A stretch of 64,000 nt of DNA from CAZHYV01 sp964537055 (GTDB lineage Bacteria > Myxococcota_A > Polyangia > Palsa-1104 > JAEUJZ01). A model generated the notes under the pieces. That model was not told the origin of the DNA. It saw only the letters and a program-made list of their open reading frames with translations, and did no database searches. The position numbers and the translations under genes were made by a program. Below, piece by piece: positions 61,480 through 64,000 of the stretch. The DNA is taken from NCBI GenBank assembly GCA_964537055.1, contig CAZHYV010000006.1, positions 124,001 to 188,000 on the forward strand, written 5' to 3'. Positions within the stretch are counted from its first letter, which is position 1. Each line of letters opens with the position of its first letter.

Positions 61480-62810
61480 AAATGACAAACCACCAAGGAG
61501 TTTATCCTGAATCTTCTGAGATTGTTTTTGGGATGCCTACCCCTGAGGAGATCGTCTCTGAGCGCACGCGGGAATTGCGCGCTGCAAAAGGGAATTGGGG
61601 AGCCCTAGATGAGGAAGCCGTTGATGAATCAGAGCTTCCTACAGAACCAATGACAATCAACATGGGTCCTTCTCATCCAGCTACACACGGCACCGTGCGG
61701 ATTGTGCTTACTGTAGAAGGAGAGACTGTAAAACATTCTGACGTTCAGGTGGGCTACTTGCACCGGTGCTTTGAGAAAGAAGCAGAGCATGCCACGTGGA
61801 CCCAAGTTTTTCCATATACCGATCGGCTTAACTATGTGTCTCCTCTGCTCAACAACGTGGGGTATGCATTGGCCGTTGAAAAATTGATCGGGATTGAAAA
61901 GCAAATCCCTGAACGGGCCCAATACATTCGGGTGATTGTGGGTGAGATCTCTCGGATTACCGATCATTTAACTTGTCTCGGAGCTTCTGTCATGGAATTG
62001 GGAGGATTTACTCCCTTTCTATGGATGATCAAAGTTCGCGAATGGCTCTGGGAACTTTTAGAAGAGCTCACTGGGGCCCGGCTCACCCACGCTTATGTAA
62101 GAATTGGCGGGGTGGCTGCAGATTTAACACCTCACTTTGAGGAAAAACTTCGGAGGATTCTCTCAAAAGCAAGAGAGACGCTGAAAGAGGTCGAATCCCT
62201 TCTGGTGAAAAATCGTATCTTTCGTGACAGGATGGACGGAGTTGGCGTATTTTCTGCAGAAGATGCTGTGGCCTATGGATGGACGGGACCTTGCTTGAGG
62301 TCGACGGGTGTTCCCTACGACGTTCGCAAAGATCATCCCTACCTTGTCTACGATCGGTTTGATTTTGATATTCCAGTCGGTACCAACGGTGATAACTATG
62401 ACCGGTTTGCAGTACGGATGGAAGAGATCCGGCAATCAATGTTCATTTTAGAGCAGGCATTACAGCAGATTCCCGTAGGGCCTGTGCAAATCGACGATCC
62501 TAGGATCTCGTTGCCTCCCAAGCGAGAGGTCTACAATACCATTGAGGGCATGATTAATCATTTTAAGTTGATCATCGATGGTATTAAAGTCCCTAAGGGA
62601 GAAGTCTATTCCTATACAGAGGGAGGCAACGGGGAGCTAGGGTTCTACATTGTTTCCGACGGAACGGGACAACCCTATAAATGTCGAGTGAGACCGCCCT
62701 GTTTTATTTTAATGCAGTCCCTCTCAAAACTTATCCAAGGGGCAGGAATTGCAGATATTGTCCCCACCTTTGGGATGTTGAATATGATCGGGGGCGAGTG
62801 CGATCGCTAA
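61476..62810 (+). CDS. nuoD: NADH-quinone oxidoreductase subunit D
   Basis: 49-kDa-type subunit forming the quinone site with NuoB. 444 residues; about 50 precede the domain (EPMTINMGPSHPATHGTVRI). YLHRCFEKEAE, YTDRLNYVSP and the C-terminal DIVPTFGMLNMIGGECDR are conserved. AGGGA precedes the ATG. The following gene is nuoG, with no nuoE or nuoF between. Confidence 0.97.
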   Translation: MKMTNHQGVYPESSEIVFGMPTPEEIVSERTRELRAAKGNWGALDEEAVDESELPTEPMTINMGPSHPATHGTVRIVLTVEGETVKHSDVQVGYLHRCFEKEAEHATWTQVFPYTDRLNYVSPLLNNVGYALAVEKLIGIEKQIPERAQYIRVIVGEISRITDHLTCLGASVMELGGFTPFLWMIKVREWLWELLEELTGARLTHAYVRIGGVAADLTPHFEEKLRRILSKARETLKEVESLLVKNRIFRDRMDGVGVFSAEDAVAYGWTGPCLRSTGVPYDVRKDHPYLVYDRFDFDIPVGTNGDNYDRFAVRMEEIRQSMFILEQALQQIPVGPVQIDDPRISLPPKREVYNTIEGMINHFKLIIDGIKVPKGEVYSYTEGGNGELGFYIVSDGTGQPYKCRVRPPCFILMQSLSKLIQGAGIADIVPTFGMLNMIGGECDR

Positions 62811-62811
62811 G

Positions 62812-64000
62812 ATGGAAAAGAACATGATAGAAGAAAAGAAGGCAGCTTCTACAAGCACTGAAATGGTCACCATTAAAATCGATGGCAACGAGGTAACTGT
62901 CCCCAAAGGAACAAACTTGCTTGAAGCTTGTTTACAGCAGGGGAACGACATTAGTTATTTTTGTTACCACGCTGGCCTCAGCTCGCCTGCGGTGTGCCGC
63001 CAATGCCTAGTCGAAGTTGTAGGACAACCAAAGCTTGTGCCTTCGTGCTATACACCTGCCACCGATAAAATGGAGGTTGTTACCCAGAGTGAACGTGTAC
63101 AAAAAGCACGGGCCCAGATGCTCGAGTTTACGCTGGTGAATCATCCGGTAGATTGTCCCATCTGTGATAAAGCGGGTGAATGCACTCTCCAGAAACTGTA
63201 TATGGAGTGGGACGGGGCCGAGTCGCGGGTAGAATTTGACAAGGTTCATAAGCCTAAGGTGGTTGACCTCGGGCCTACCATTGTACTAGATGCAGAACGG
63301 TGTATTCTCTGCACAAGGTGCATCCGTGTTTGTGACGAAGTTGCAGGGGTCCATCAATTAGAGATGTCTTACCGAGGAGACCACGAAGTTCTTACCGTTG
63401 CCCCTGGGCAGGTTTTAGATAACCCTTACTCTTTAAATACGGTGGATGTGTGTCCCGTAGGTGCACTGACCAGCAAGGATTTTCGTTTCCGGATGAGAGC
63501 TTGGGAGCTTTACACAACACCTTCCATTTGTCCTGGATGCTCGACTGGATGTAATATCGAAATTCACCATCATCAAGGAGAAGCATGGCGCCTTGTCCCT
63601 CGAGAGAACCAAGAAGTTAACAAGTTCTGGATGTGTGATGAAGGTCGATTTACCTACAAGGAGCTCCGTTCTAAACGATTGGCAGGGGCGCGGATTGGCG
63701 TTGGCAAAGGCCTTCCAGGGCAACTGGCAAACGCAGAGAAAGCAGCAACCGAAGCTGCCTCAAGGCTGAATCAAGTTTTAGAAGCAAAAGGATCCATTGG
63801 GGTTGTTTTTGGGGCGCAGGCTCAAAACGAGGGATTGTTTCTTCTTCGAAGAGTGGTAGAGCACCTAAGACAGCTAGGTGCTGACGTGACCTGTTATGTA
63901 TCAGGACGGAAGGACCGTCCCGAGCGGGCGGACCGCATCTTGAGGTCGGCTGATGTAAACCCAAATACACAGGGGGCCCGTTTGTTTGCAGGAAGCCAGG
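62812..64000 (+). CDS. nuoG: NADH-quinone oxidoreductase subunit G (partial)
   Basis: Cut by the window end; about 396 codons visible. The N-terminal [2Fe-2S] ligands are Cys51, Cys62, Cys65 and Cys79. HPVDCPICDKAGEC gives the His/Cys-ligated cluster, CILCTRCIRVCDEV with CPVGAL the next two, and ICPGCSTGCNIEIHH begins the molybdopterin-oxidoreductase-like domain. ATG 62812 is one base after the nuoD stop; ATG 62824, with GGAAAAG upstream, is an alternative start. Confidence 0.95.
   Translation, partial: MEKNMIEEKKAASTSTEMVTIKIDGNEVTVPKGTNLLEACLQQGNDISYFCYHAGLSSPAVCRQCLVEVVGQPKLVPSCYTPATDKMEVVTQSERVQKARAQMLEFTLVNHPVDCPICDKAGECTLQKLYMEWDGAESRVEFDKVHKPKVVDLGPTIVLDAERCILCTRCIRVCDEVAGVHQLEMSYRGDHEVLTVAPGQVLDNPYSLNTVDVCPVGALTSKDFRFRMRAWELYTTPSICPGCSTGCNIEIHHHQGEAWRLVPRENQEVNKFWMCDEGRFTYKELRSKRLAGARIGVGKGLPGQLANAEKAATEAASRLNQVLEAKGSIGVVFGAQAQNEGLFLLRRVVEHLRQLGADVTCYVSGRKDRPERADRILRSADVNPNTQGARLFAGSQ

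Overview
The window looks like a chromosome segment of a myxobacterium-related bacterium (Myxococcota/Deltaproteobacteria) with a compact genome of moderate G+C. Pointers are a TraA/TraB-like pair with a MYXO-CTERM-like sorting tail, many small lipoproteins, Cys-rich and FG-GAP surface proteins, a PEGA-domain outer-membrane protein and an OmpA/TSP3 protein. Free-living myxobacteria are strongly GC-rich and this DNA is not. A host-adapted, reduced Polyangiales lineage such as Pajaroellobacter is therefore a reasonable guess. That is inference, not an identification. No insertion sequence, prophage, CRISPR array or replication origin was seen.

Layout. 1-5.7 kb (minus): a partial FG-GAP lipoprotein, an outer-membrane barrel, an ABC1/UbiB-like kinase and glmS. 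6-13.9 kb: small lipoprotein, exonuclease plus peptide deformylase, Mrp/ApbC, a DUF4143 ATPase behind a double palindromic operator, a CREST/ceramidase-like membrane protein, and secreted or membrane unknowns. 14-21.6 kb: cysS (minus) diverging from rsmD-coaD-membrane protein-lipoprotein, then typA and a DedA protein. 21.8-28.6 kb (minus): a sucA-lipoprotein-sucB-lipoprotein-lipoprotein-Gly/Ser-protein cluster ending in a clear intrinsic terminator. 28.8-34 kb: membrane and secreted unknowns, a VOC protein with an operator-like dyad on its promoter, a FadN-type beta-oxidation fusion and an outer-membrane protein. 34.2-40.4 kb: an orphan succinate dehydrogenase cytochrome b, glutamate dehydrogenase, a peroxiredoxin/AhpD pair and an MscS channel. 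40.7-47.5 kb: the rod-shape operon mreB-mreC-mreD-mrdA-rodA plus an RluA-family pseudouridine synthase. 47.6-52.7 kb: YjbR protein, nhaA, a HAD 5'-nucleotidase, tRNA-Glu(TTC) and a PHP-domain lipoprotein. 52.9-56.1 kb: the traA/traB-like pair. 56.2-59.5 kb: VOC protein, alpha/beta hydrolase and PEGA protein. 60-64 kb: nuoA-B-C-D-G, with nuoG cut by the window end.

How it fits together. The metabolic genes (2-oxoglutarate dehydrogenase, beta-oxidation, glutamate dehydrogenase, complex I, an SDH membrane anchor) suggest a respiring organism living on amino acids and fatty acids. The Mre/PBP2/RodA set and glmS supply a rod-shaped, peptidoglycan-containing cell. At least nine predicted lipoproteins and several outer-membrane proteins lie between housekeeping genes, so much of the coding capacity goes to the cell surface. 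The most interesting item is the TraA/TraB-like pair. In Myxococcus these proteins drive kin-selective outer-membrane exchange, which makes this a candidate outer-membrane exchange locus in an unusual host genome.
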